Origin: Bacteroidota bacterium
Lineage (GTDB): Bacteria; Bacteroidota; Bacteroidia; NS11-12g; UBA9320
DNA length: 39,428 nucleotides
NCBI GenBank assembly: GCA_013359235.1
Contig: JABWCE010000021.1
Location: forward strand, 1-39,428
Direction of reading: 5' to 3'
The position numbers and the translations under genes were made by a program. Positions 17,975 through 25,418 of this stretch are shown piece after piece; the stretch's first letter is position 1; the number at the start of each line of letters is the position of its first letter. The notes below the pieces were generated by a model. That model was given only the letters and a program-made list of their open reading frames with translations. It was not told the DNA's origin and searched no databases.

Positions 17975-20143
17975 CTATTTAACAAATAGCAGTTCGCGGT
18001 ATTTTAATACTTTCCAGATATCATTATCAATGTACCTTTCAAGTTTATCAGAGCATTTTCTAATTATATCAAAACACGGCTTTACGTTGTTGCAATATGC
18101 TTTTGCTTTTTTAGTAGTATCGGTCAATACATTAGCTTTTTTTCTGTGTTCTACCATTATGTCAACTTCTTTTTTAAGCATTTCTGTAAGCGACCATATT
18201 TCTTCTAAAAAATCTAAGGTTTGTTTCATGTTTTTCTTCGAAATACCTGCATTAACCGAAGAATTGCAAGAATCTGCAAGTTTCTTTTGATACTCTATAG
18301 CTGCCGGAATTACGAGAGTATAAACCATTTCTTCAAGAATTCTGCCTTCTATTTGAATTTTCTTAATATAATCTTCAAGTTTTATTTCGTATCGTGCATG
18401 TAGTTCTTCTTTTGTAAAAATACCATTTTTCACAAAAATATCATCAGCCATTTTGCTGAGGTATATCTCAAGCGAACCAATTGTATTTTTTATATTCTCA
18501 AGTCCGCGTTTTTTGGCTTCAGCAGCCCATTCATCGCTGTAACCATTTCCTTCAAACAGCACTTTTTTAGAGGTTTTCAGATATGATTTTAAAACTTCTT
18601 TAATTGCATCTTCGGTTTTTTTCTTTTTTGCTATTAAAGCATCAACATCTTTTTTAAAAGCTATTAATTGATTGGCTACTGCTGCATTTAGTGCTATCAT
18701 AGGTCTTCCACAGTTTTCGCTTGAACCAACTGCTCTGAACTCAAATTTGTTTCCTGTAAAAGCAAAAGGCGAAGTACGGTTTCTGTCGGTATTATCAACA
18801 AGTATATCGGGCAGGTTGTGTATATTTATTTTTTTATTATCATTCTCGGTTTTTGATTTTTTTCCTGCTTCAAAATCGTTTAAAACTTTTGTTAAAGTAC
18901 TACCGATAAAAACCGACATAATTGCCGGAGGGGCTTCATTTGCACCAAGCCTGTGGTCGTTTGCGGCACTTGCTATGCTTGCTCTTAAAAGTGGGGCACT
19001 ATAGTCGAATGCTTTAATGATATTAATAAAAAAAGTAAGAAACTGAAGGTTTGACAATGGGTCGTTACCGGGCGACAATAGGTTATTTCCTTTATCGGTA
19101 ATAAGGCTCCAGTTGTTGTGCTTTCCAGAACCATTTATGCCTGCAAAAGGTTTTTCGTGCAAAAGCACTTTAAAGCCATGCTTTCTACCAACTTCTTCCA
19201 TCAAATCCATCAAAAGTTGGTTGTGATCTACTGCAAGATTTATTTCTTCAAACATCGGGGCACATTCATATTGACCGGGGGCTACTTCGTTGTGTCTTGT
19301 TCTTAAAGGAATTCCGAGTTTCATAGATTCAAGCTCAAGATCGTACATAAAATTGAAAACTCTTGAAGGTATAGCTCCGAAATAATGGTCTTCGAGTTGT
19401 TGCCCTTTGGCGGGTGATTGTCCTAAGACTGTTCTGCCCGTCAAAACCAAATCCGGTCTGGCATCGTACAATGCTCTGTCTATCAAAAAATATTCTTGCT
19501 CAATACCCAAGCTCGCTCCTACATGTTTAACTGTGTTATCAAAATAATTGCAAACTGCTGTTGCAGCATTACTAAGCAGAGCCATAGTTTTTAGTAATGG
19601 AGCTTTATAATCTAATGCTTCGCCATGATACGAAACAAAAATTGTAGGTATGCAAAGTGTTTTTCCCGAAGCCTTTTCCATAATAAAAGCAGGCGATGAA
19701 GGATCCCATGCTGTATAACCTCTTGCTTCAAATGTATTTCTTAAACCGCCACTCGGAAGGCTTGAAGCATCAGGTTCTTGCTGCGAAAGTGAGTTTGCCG
19801 AAAATTTTTCAATTGCTTTTCCTTCCCATACCTCATAAAACGAATCGTGTTTTTCGGCAGTAAGTCCTGTAAGCGGCTGAAACCAATGGGTAAACGAAAT
19901 GGCACCTTTATCCAAAGCCCATCTTTTCATGCCATCGGCTACTTTTTGAGCAATATCTCTTTGTATTGTTTTGCCTGCTTTTATGGTTTTATTTACCGAT
20001 TCATATACATCTTTGCTGAGATATTCTTTCATGGCTTCTTTGCCAAAGGTATTAATACCAAATAATGAGGGTATATCGGTTACATCGGTATTTATTTGAG
20101 GAATTGTTCGCGACTGGGCAACCTGTATAGCTTTAAAACGCAT
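17975..20143 (-). CDS. glnN: Type III glutamine synthetase
   Basis: GSIII makes glutamine from glutamate, ammonia and ATP, and is common in Bacteroidota. At 722 residues it has the length of GSIII, far more than GSI. Recognisable are the N-terminal region FGINTFGKEAMKEYL, SLGIEQEYFLIDRALYDARPDL with catalytic glutamates, RHNEVAPGQYECAP, the NGSGKHNNWSL loop near residue 337, and NRTSPFAFTGNKFEFRAVGSS. The gene is monocistronic. The 124-nt upstream gap is AT-rich, and I see no convincing PII or nitrogen-regulator site there. Confidence 0.97.
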   Translation of the reverse strand: MRFKAIQVAQSRTIPQINTDVTDIPSLFGINTFGKEAMKEYLSKDVYESVNKTIKAGKTIQRDIAQKVADGMKRWALDKGAISFTHWFQPLTGLTAEKHDSFYEVWEGKAIEKFSANSLSQQEPDASSLPSGGLRNTFEARGYTAWDPSSPAFIMEKASGKTLCIPTIFVSYHGEALDYKAPLLKTMALLSNAATAVCNYFDNTVKHVGASLGIEQEYFLIDRALYDARPDLVLTGRTVLGQSPAKGQQLEDHYFGAIPSRVFNFMYDLELESMKLGIPLRTRHNEVAPGQYECAPMFEEINLAVDHNQLLMDLMEEVGRKHGFKVLLHEKPFAGINGSGKHNNWSLITDKGNNLLSPGNDPLSNLQFLTFFINIIKAFDYSAPLLRASIASAANDHRLGANEAPPAIMSVFIGSTLTKVLNDFEAGKKSKTENDNKKINIHNLPDILVDNTDRNRTSPFAFTGNKFEFRAVGSSENCGRPMIALNAAVANQLIAFKKDVDALIAKKKKTEDAIKEVLKSYLKTSKKVLFEGNGYSDEWAAEAKKRGLENIKNTIGSLEIYLSKMADDIFVKNGIFTKEELHARYEIKLEDYIKKIQIEGRILEEMVYTLVIPAAIEYQKKLADSCNSSVNAGISKKNMKQTLDFLEEIWSLTEMLKKEVDIMVEHRKKANVLTDTTKKAKAYCNNVKPCFDIIRKCSDKLERYIDNDIWKVLKYRELLFVK

Positions 20144-20267
20144 ATTTTTTAATTTTTTTCAAGCCACGAAATTAATTTATAATATAATTTTCAGTTATAA
20201 TATATCAAGAAAATTTCTTAACAACTTTTACTCATAAACATTTTTTGGGCTATTTCAGCTTTATTTT

Positions 20268-20663
20268 CTATGTACTTTTATTATCTTTACTTTTATAAAT
20301 CAGCATTGTTAATATTTTTTGAAATATGCGATTTAAAACCATTTCTGCTAAACTTTCGAAATAATTTTCGTCTGTCTTTATCTTTTCAAGTTTGCTTTGC
20401 GGTATATCAACTCTGTAAATTATATTCATAAATTTAATATGATTTTGCGAAGCAGTTTTTTTTAAAAAACATCCAAGATCTGTTCTTAGTTTTTCTACAA
20501 GCAAATTCAAATCATCAATTTCCAAGTTGCTCGTATTATCAAAACCGGTGTCTTTTTCCAATTGTTTTATCAAATCTTTTAGAATTTCTTGTTTATCAAT
20601 TTTCATTGATAATTTTTGCAATATTTCTATGTTAGATAATTGATTCATTAAAAAAAAACTCAA
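20268..20663 (-). CDS. Hypothetical helical protein, no recognised family
   Basis: The frame encodes 131 residues. Met6 (at 20648) is an equally plausible start, since the sequence before it is just five residues. The protein is mostly charged and predicted helical, with KLSMKIDKQEILKDLIKQLE-type heptads. A middle part is IYRVDIPQSKLEKIKTDENY, and a hydrophobic C-terminal helix LNRIFQKILTMLIYKS follows. The spacing of I/L/V residues suggests a real coding sequence. No function can be assigned; the alternating pattern could suit a protein-protein adaptor. Confidence 0.6.
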   Translation of the reverse strand: MSFFLMNQLSNIEILQKLSMKIDKQEILKDLIKQLEKDTGFDNTSNLEIDDLNLLVEKLRTDLGCFLKKTASQNHIKFMNIIYRVDIPQSKLEKIKTDENYFESLAEMVLNRIFQKILTMLIYKSKDNKST

Positions 20664-20791
20664 AAAAACAAAGCTAAATATTTACCTATTGAATAAAAAA
20701 TACTTTCAAATATTGATTTTCTAATAGGTGATAATATTTTATAAATTTCAATTTTCATTTTTTTTTTAACTTTGTTAAAATATTTAAAACT

Positions 20792-21259
20792 ATGAAATGT
20801 AGATTGATAGTAATTGCAATAACTTTGATAGGAATAAACACATCAAATGCGCAAAACACAAACAATGACTCTGCAAATGTGGCAAAAACATTAAAAGAAT
20901 TGCTTAAAATTTGCCGTACTGTTGATTTTACCGATCCACAAACTACGTCACTCGGCACTTTCTACAAAGCTGCACCATATATAATATATCGTGGTGATGA
21001 CAAAAACAGAGCATGGAAAGATTTTGCCAATTACAACAACGAAGACGAAAAAACCGGCGTTGATAATGTATGTTTAAAGATAAACGGAACAATAAACCAA
21101 GACACCAATTATGTAATTACAAAATACGAAACTGGCACCGAAAGCGAAGGGAAATGGCATATTTTAAAAGTAGAATATTTCAAAAAAGGCATTAAAAAGC
21201 AAATGGCTTTTGCCTTTTTATTTGTAAAGGGCAGATATGGGCTTGGCGATATTGATTAA
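20792..21259 (+). CDS. Small exported protein, no recognised family
   Basis: The 155-residue product begins with a clear signal peptide (LIVIAITLIGINTSNAQ), so the mature part is probably periplasmic or secreted. The mature part is short and hydrophilic with a likely beta-rich C-terminal half (NYVITKYETGTESEGKWHILKVEYF). I recognise no family. It ends directly at the tpiA stop, converging with it. Confidence 0.65.
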   Translation: MKCRLIVIAITLIGINTSNAQNTNNDSANVAKTLKELLKICRTVDFTDPQTTSLGTFYKAAPYIIYRGDDKNRAWKDFANYNNEDEKTGVDNVCLKINGTINQDTNYVITKYETGTESEGKWHILKVEYFKKGIKKQMAFAFLFVKGRYGLGDID

Positions 21260-22027
21260 TCAGCTTTTTACTGCTTTTACAATATTTACAAAACTTCGCG
21301 ATTCTAACGAAGCACCACCTATTAAGCCTCCATCAATATCATTGCAACTGAGCAATTGGGCAGCATTATCGGGTTTCATGCTTCCACCGTATAAAATTCT
21401 TATTTCATCGGCAACTTGAGTTCCGTATTTTTCTTCAACAAGTTTTCTTATAAAGTTGTGCATTTCGGCTGCTTGTGCTACACTTGCCGTAATACCTGTT
21501 CCTATAGCCCAAACAGGCTCATAAGCTATTACCGTTTCTTTAATTTGCGAAGGCAAAAGATGAAACAAACCCTCGTTGAGCTGAGTTTGGTTTACGATAA
21601 ACTCATTTTTATTTTCTCGTTCGTTCAAAGTTTCGCCAATGCAATATACAGGGTGTAAATTGTTTGATAAAACGGCACTTACTTTCATAGCCAGAATTTG
21701 ATTGTTTTCAAAATTGTACTGTCGCCTTTCTGAATGACCAACTAGAACGTATTTTACTCCCAATTCTTTAAGCATTTTTGGAGAAATTTCGCCTGTAAAT
21801 GCTCCGCTATCTTTGTAATGGCAATTTTGTGCACCAAGCATAACAGCCGAACCTTCAATTAATTTTTTAATACCGGCAAGATGAATAAATGGCGGAAAAA
21901 GTACCACTTCGGCATTCAAATTGGTAATTTCGTCAATTACCATTCCTTTAATTTCAGAAGCAAGGCTGTAACCCTCATTCAAATTGAGGTTCATTTTCCA
22001 ATTGCCGGCAATAATATGTTTTCTCAT
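21260..22027 (-). CDS. tpiA: Triosephosphate isomerase
   Basis: TpiA interconverts dihydroxyacetone phosphate and glyceraldehyde-3-phosphate. I place the start at 22027, giving 255 residues, because family members begin MRKxIIAGNWKMN. The longer frame from 22060 adds 11 residues and overlaps the upstream gene. Catalytic residues are Lys11 (NWKMN), His98 (VGHSERR) and Glu170 (AYEPVWAIGTG), and the phosphate-binding GGSM is present near the C-terminus. The gene starts 5 nt after the GlmU-like gene ends, so they form an operon. Confidence 0.96.
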   Translation of the reverse strand: MRKHIIAGNWKMNLNLNEGYSLASEIKGMVIDEITNLNAEVVLFPPFIHLAGIKKLIEGSAVMLGAQNCHYKDSGAFTGEISPKMLKELGVKYVLVGHSERRQYNFENNQILAMKVSAVLSNNLHPVYCIGETLNERENKNEFIVNQTQLNEGLFHLLPSQIKETVIAYEPVWAIGTGITASVAQAAEMHNFIRKLVEEKYGTQVADEIRILYGGSMKPDNAAQLLSCNDIDGGLIGGASLESRSFVNIVKAVKS

Positions 22028-22032
22028 TAAAA

Positions 22033-23247
22033 TTATATTTTTTTTACTGCGTTTTCCCAAACTCTGAATTTTGATGTTTCATAAAATATATAGGTAAGAA
22101 TATCTTGTTCATCGCGGTTAAATTCTACACCACGTCTTTCCATTACAATTTTGGCAACTTCAAAAACTTTTTCGAGGTTGTATGTTTCAAAACCCGAACT
22201 ACCTCCCCAGCTAAAATCGGGTATAAAATTTCGGGGAAAACCCGTACCAAATATATTGGCAGATACACCGGCAACAGTACCGGTATTGAACATAGTATTA
22301 ATTCCGCATTTGCTATGATCGCCCATTATAGTACCACAAAATTGCAAACCGGTTTTAAGATATTTTTGTGCTGTATAATTCCAAAGTTTCACTTCGGCAT
22401 AATTATTTTTAAGGTTTGAAGTATTGCTATCAGCCCCAATGTTGCACCATTCGCCAATAACCGAATTGCCTAAAAATCCATCGTGAGCCTTGTTTGAAAA
22501 ACCTTGAAAAACGCAGTTGTTCACCTCACCGCCTACCTTGCTATGCGGACCAATTGTGGTAGGACCGTAAATTTTTGCCCCCATTTTTAATTCGCTGTTT
22601 TCACATAAAGCAAATGGACCTCTGATAAGCGAACCTTCCAAAACTTCGGCGTTTTTTCCTATATAAATCGGACCTTTGGCAGCATTCAAAATACTAAATT
22701 CTACTTTTGCACCTTCTTCAATAAAAACATTTTGTTCAGAAATTAATTGGTTAGTTCTGCTTATTTCGGCAGTTTTATGTTTTTTTACAATTAATTTAAA
22801 ATCTTTTTCAATTTCATCGCCATTTAGCCTGAAAATATCATAACAAAAATTAATATGAGAACATTCGAAATCGGTTTTAAGCACATTAAGTTCGGCAAGG
22901 CTAAAATTATCTTTAATAAAATTTGTTGCATTTTCTTTATCAATTTTAAAAGCTACAACTGTTTTTTTATCAAAAATTATTTCATTTACTCTAAGGTTTG
23001 AAATCACCTCACAAAAGCCGTCAGATGGTAGATATCTGCCGTTTATAAAAATATTATGATTATCAATTTCGGCTTTGTATTTTCTTGAAAGATATTCTTT
23101 GGTTTTGTACGAAACGTTGCAACTCAGGTAATTTTCCCATTTTTGAGCAATAGTAAAAATACCAACTCTCAAATTGCCACAAGGTCTTGTGTATGTTAGC
23201 GGCAAAAGATTAACTCTGAACTCGTCATCAAATAGTATAATGTTCAT
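22033..23247 (-). CDS. GlmU-like putative sugar nucleotidyltransferase with left-handed beta-helix
   Basis: The 404-residue protein belongs to the Bacteroidota GlmU-related group. The N-terminus (MNIILFDDEFRVNLLPLTYT) replaces the usual pyrophosphorylase LAAGxGTR loop, with TRPCGNLRVG next. The C-terminal half is a hexapeptide-repeat beta-helix (IGKNAEVLEGSLIRGPFALCENS, AKIYGPTTIGPHSKVGG, STSNLKNNY-like NTSNLKNNYAEVKLW). It probably makes or transfers a sugar-1-phosphate derivative, but the missing canonical signature means the nucleotide and sugar are unknown. It is linked to tpiA downstream. Confidence 0.8.
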   Translation of the reverse strand: MNIILFDDEFRVNLLPLTYTRPCGNLRVGIFTIAQKWENYLSCNVSYKTKEYLSRKYKAEIDNHNIFINGRYLPSDGFCEVISNLRVNEIIFDKKTVVAFKIDKENATNFIKDNFSLAELNVLKTDFECSHINFCYDIFRLNGDEIEKDFKLIVKKHKTAEISRTNQLISEQNVFIEEGAKVEFSILNAAKGPIYIGKNAEVLEGSLIRGPFALCENSELKMGAKIYGPTTIGPHSKVGGEVNNCVFQGFSNKAHDGFLGNSVIGEWCNIGADSNTSNLKNNYAEVKLWNYTAQKYLKTGLQFCGTIMGDHSKCGINTMFNTGTVAGVSANIFGTGFPRNFIPDFSWGGSSGFETYNLEKVFEVAKIVMERRGVEFNRDEQDILTYIFYETSKFRVWENAVKKI

Positions 23248-23313
23248 TTTACTTGCTTAATTTGAAGTTGTAAAGTTGAGATTTTTTTTCAATTTTTCTA
23301 TTATAAAATAAAA

Positions 23314-23337
23314 AAACCACCAGAAATCTGATGGTTT
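23314..23337 (-). terminator. Rho-independent terminator of rpmE2
   Basis: On the minus strand AAACCATCAG-ATTT-CTGGTGGTTT forms a 10-bp stem with one G-T wobble. A TTTTTTTATTTTAT tract follows, starting within the 3' stem arm. It lies 24 nt past the rpmE2 stop codon and precedes the GlmU-like gene, so it separates rpmE2 from the glm/tpi unit. Confidence 0.75.
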
Positions 23338-23360
23338 TAATAGAATTGCACGTTTTAAAA

Positions 23361-23609
23361 TTATTTTTTTGAATATCTTTTGTTAAATTTATCAATTCTA
23401 CCCGCAGTATCAACAAAATTCATTTTACCGGTAAAAAATGGATGTGATAAATTTGAAATTTCGAGCTTATAAAGTGGATACTCATTACCGTCTTCCCATT
23501 TAACAGTTTCACGTGTTTCAACCGTAGAGCGGGTAATAAAAGACTGGTCATTACTCATATCTTTAAATACAACTAATCGGTAATTTTTTGGATGTATGTT
23601 TTCTTTCAT
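23361..23609 (-). CDS. rpmE2: 50S ribosomal protein L31 type B
   Basis: The 82-residue protein shows the L31 start [20 protein letters not shown] and the later [19 protein letters not shown]. It lacks the CxxC zinc cysteines of type A L31, which marks the zinc-independent form. It has its own promoter and terminator, so it is a monocistronic gene. Type B L31 replaces or substitutes the zinc form under zinc limitation in some bacteria, and is the sole form in many Bacteroidota. Confidence 0.95.
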   Translation of the reverse strand: MKENIHPKNYRLVVFKDMSNDQSFITRSTVETRETVKWEDGNEYPLYKLEISNLSHPFFTGKMNFVDTAGRIDKFNKRYSKK

Positions 23610-23636
23610 TCTATGCGTTTTTTATAAAAAAGTGTG

Positions 23637-23667
23637 CAAAATTAATTATTATTCTCAATTATACCAA
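23637..23667 (-). promoter_or_regulatory. Bacteroidota-type promoter of rpmE2
   Basis: On the minus strand TTG (23667-23665) is 20 nt from TAATTTTG (23644-23637), an exact TAnnTTTG -7 box. The -7 box is 27 nt from the rpmE2 start codon. Both elements and the spacing fit the Bacteroidota sigma-A consensus. Confidence 0.6.
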
Positions 23668-23932
23668 TACAAAATTGTAAATTTTTATTAGAGGTTCTAT
23701 TTTCTTTTATTCAATTAAAATATTGGAACATGAACGGTTTTATATTTTGATATTAAGTTGGTAAAAAATTATTCAATATTTTTTTATCTAAATTTTTTGA
23801 ATTGAAAAAAACAATATTTTTGTTATTCAAATTGCTAAGGCTTGTAATGTGACTTAGCTGGCGAAGCATTGAAAAAAATATCTTATAAAGTATTAATAAA
23901 CAAATTAAAATCAATGAAATAATAAGCAGGTT
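23668..23932. other. AT-rich junction between core genome and island
   Basis: No open reading frame looks coding here. The stretch is rich in A and T runs. TATTTTTG at 23815-23822 on the plus strand matches the -7 consensus and could drive the recombinase, but it is 110 nt from the start codon and lacks a good -33 partner. No tRNA fragment or direct repeat marking an insertion site was seen. Confidence 0.4.
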
Positions 23933-25072
23933 ATGATAAATAAGCAATATCAAAATTTTATAAAATTTTCATTAAATGACCATGACGGACAAATGAGGAT
24001 ATTTGCCGAATTTGAATACAACAAAGATTTGAACCATATAATAAAACAAATACCCGGAGCAAAATGGAGTTTCACTAAAAAACAATGGCACTTAAATTTG
24101 AATAAGCAGGTGATAACTCTACTAAAAGTAAAATTTGGTACCCTTGCCACACTCGACTTCAGTTTGCTTGAAAAGCAATGGAAGGAATTGGATGCAAAAC
24201 AAAAAGAAGAAAAATTTTCGGATATAGAAACAGAAACTGTAAAAGCCATTGATTATTTTAAATTATGGATGGAGCAGAAACGTTATAGTCCGCAAACGGT
24301 GAAAAACTATATTGGGCAACTTGTTCAGTTTTTGAGTTATTATCAACCAAAGAGTTTTAAAGAGCTTACGGCAGAAGATGTAGAGCGATATAACCATGAA
24401 GTAATAATAAAGAACGGATTTTCGGTTTCGTTTCAGCGTGGTCTTGTAGGTGCTGTAAAGTTATTTTACATGCAGTGCCAAAAAACACGCATGGATATTA
24501 CAAAGCTGCAACGCCCGTTCAAAGAAAATACCTTGCCCGAAGTGCTGAGTAAAGAAGAGGTGCAAAAAATAATAGGGGCAACAAATAACCTTAAACATAA
24601 ATCGCTTTTAAGTTTAACGTATGCCTGCGGACTTCGAAGAGGCGAGGTTTTGAATTTGAAACTTAAAAACCTCGACAGCCAGCGTAAACTTATACACATA
24701 ACACAGGCAAAGGGTAAAAAGGACAGGTATGTTACTTTCAGTTTGAAACTCCGTAATCTTTTAGTAGAGTATTACAAGCTATACAAGCCAAAAGTTTATT
24801 TGTTTGAAGGGCAGTATGGACAGCAATATGGGGCACGAAGTTTTGAACTGGTGCTGATGCATTGCTTAGAAAAAACAGGGATAAAGAAAAAAGTGACATT
24901 ACATACTTTGCGACATAGTTTTGCCACTCATTTACTTGAGTCTGGAACAGATATACGCTATATACAGGAACTTTTAGGACATAACAGCCCCAAAACAACC
25001 ATGATTTATACACATGTGAGCAGTAAAAAAATTAGCGAAATAAACAGCCCTTTTGATGATTTGGAACTTTAA
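23933..25072 (+). CDS. Tyrosine recombinase with an extra N-terminal domain, candidate cassette integrase
   Basis: The catalytic set of tyrosine recombinases is complete: Arg235 (CGLRRGEV), a lysine in the QAKGKKDRYVTF hairpin, His324 and Arg327 (HTLRHSFATHLL), His350 (LLGHNS) and the nucleophile Tyr359 (TMIYTHV). The core-binding domain spans about 100-190. Residues 1-80 form an extra domain (FNLD..GAKWSFTKKQWHLNL pattern) that resembles the HARP-type annealing domain; this is a weak match. The ending TTMIYTHV...INSPFDDLEL resembles integron integrases, but the IntI-specific insertion between boxes 1 and 2 is not evident. The 379-residue gene is codirectional with the cassettes and 88 nt from the first cassette boundary, so it is the obvious candidate for their integrase. 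Confidence 0.88.
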   Translation: MINKQYQNFIKFSLNDHDGQMRIFAEFEYNKDLNHIIKQIPGAKWSFTKKQWHLNLNKQVITLLKVKFGTLATLDFSLLEKQWKELDAKQKEEKFSDIETETVKAIDYFKLWMEQKRYSPQTVKNYIGQLVQFLSYYQPKSFKELTAEDVERYNHEVIIKNGFSVSFQRGLVGAVKLFYMQCQKTRMDITKLQRPFKENTLPEVLSKEEVQKIIGATNNLKHKSLLSLTYACGLRRGEVLNLKLKNLDSQRKLIHITQAKGKKDRYVTFSLKLRNLLVEYYKLYKPKVYLFEGQYGQQYGARSFELVLMHCLEKTGIKKKVTLHTLRHSFATHLLESGTDIRYIQELLGHNSPKTTMIYTHVSSKKISEINSPFDDLEL

Positions 25073-25174
25073 TATTGTAAAAAATAAAACGAAACACTAC
25101 CTTCGCATTAGCATATCTTTTTGGAAGGATAAGCGAAACAGCGTATCGTGTATAAACAAGTTATGCACAAGCGG
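25073..25174 (+). other. Candidate attI-like site next to the recombinase
   Basis: GTTATGCACAAGCGG at 25160-25174 has the same layout as the right-hand core of the element at 30633-30647 (GTTACAGGCAAGCGT). Upstream of it TTCGC (25112-25116) can pair with GCGAA (25133-25137), but there is no long palindrome and no copy of the apical sequence found in the two attC-like elements. This asymmetry is what would be expected of a primary insertion site beside an integrase gene. A decayed attC-like element is the alternative. Confidence 0.5.
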
Positions 25175-25266
25175 AGAAAAGACAACGACACTGCAAATTG
25201 ACAATGAAAATAGAATATTAAACTTGGAATGAAAAAAGACTATAAAAGACAAATACCCCATCGCAC

Positions 25267-25282
25267 AAAAATTTTGAAATTC
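25267..25282 (+). repeat. Left arm of cassette 1 long-range inverted repeat
   Basis: AAAAATTTTGAAATTC is the perfect reverse complement of GAATTTCAAAATTTTT at 30406-30421, 5.1 kb away. It lies just outside the left hairpin. The sequence is AT-rich, so a chance match is possible for one pair alone, but cassette 2 has a matching arrangement at the corresponding places. Confidence 0.6.
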
Positions 25283-25296
25283 TTCTGCCTACCCAC

Positions 25297-25363
25297 AAAT
25301 GGCACATTTGCTTTTGCCCCGACACACAAGGCTAACCCTTCTGCAAAATCAAAAGAGCCATTT
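25297..25363 (+). repeat. ACA/AGA hairpin, cassette 1 left copy
   Basis: The left strand is AAATGGC-ACA-TTTGCTTTTGC and the right strand GCAAAATCAAA-AGA-GCCATTT. It forms a 7-bp outer and an 11-bp inner stem (one mismatch) around a symmetric ACA/AGA internal loop. The 25-nt apical loop contains CCGACACACAAG and ACCCTTC. The outer and inner stems differ from the other copies by compensating changes while the internal loop is constant. It ends directly at the -33 region of the res1 promoter. Confidence 0.85.
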
Positions 25364-25394
25364 CTTGCTGACCCGCTTTTTTTTAGTACTTTTG
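25364..25394 (+). promoter_or_regulatory. Promoter of the res1-mod1 operon
   Basis: TTG at 25365-25367 (within TCTTGC) lies about 20 nt ahead of TACTTTTG at 25387-25394, an exact TAnnTTTG box. The res1 start codon is 24 nt downstream of the box. The same TACTTTTG octamer serves the operon of cassette 2. The cassette therefore brings its own promoter and does not need one from the recombinase side. Confidence 0.6.
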
Positions 25395-25418
25395 GACTTT
25401 TAATTAATTGAATTTGAA

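Noticed and set aside
21260-22060. Longer tpiA start at 22060
   Set aside because: It adds 11 residues not seen in the family and overlaps the upstream gene; the start at 22027 gives the normal N-terminus.
25229-25411. 60-codon frame before res1
   Set aside because: It spans the hairpin at 25297-25363 and the res1 promoter; the apparent coding potential comes from the repeat.
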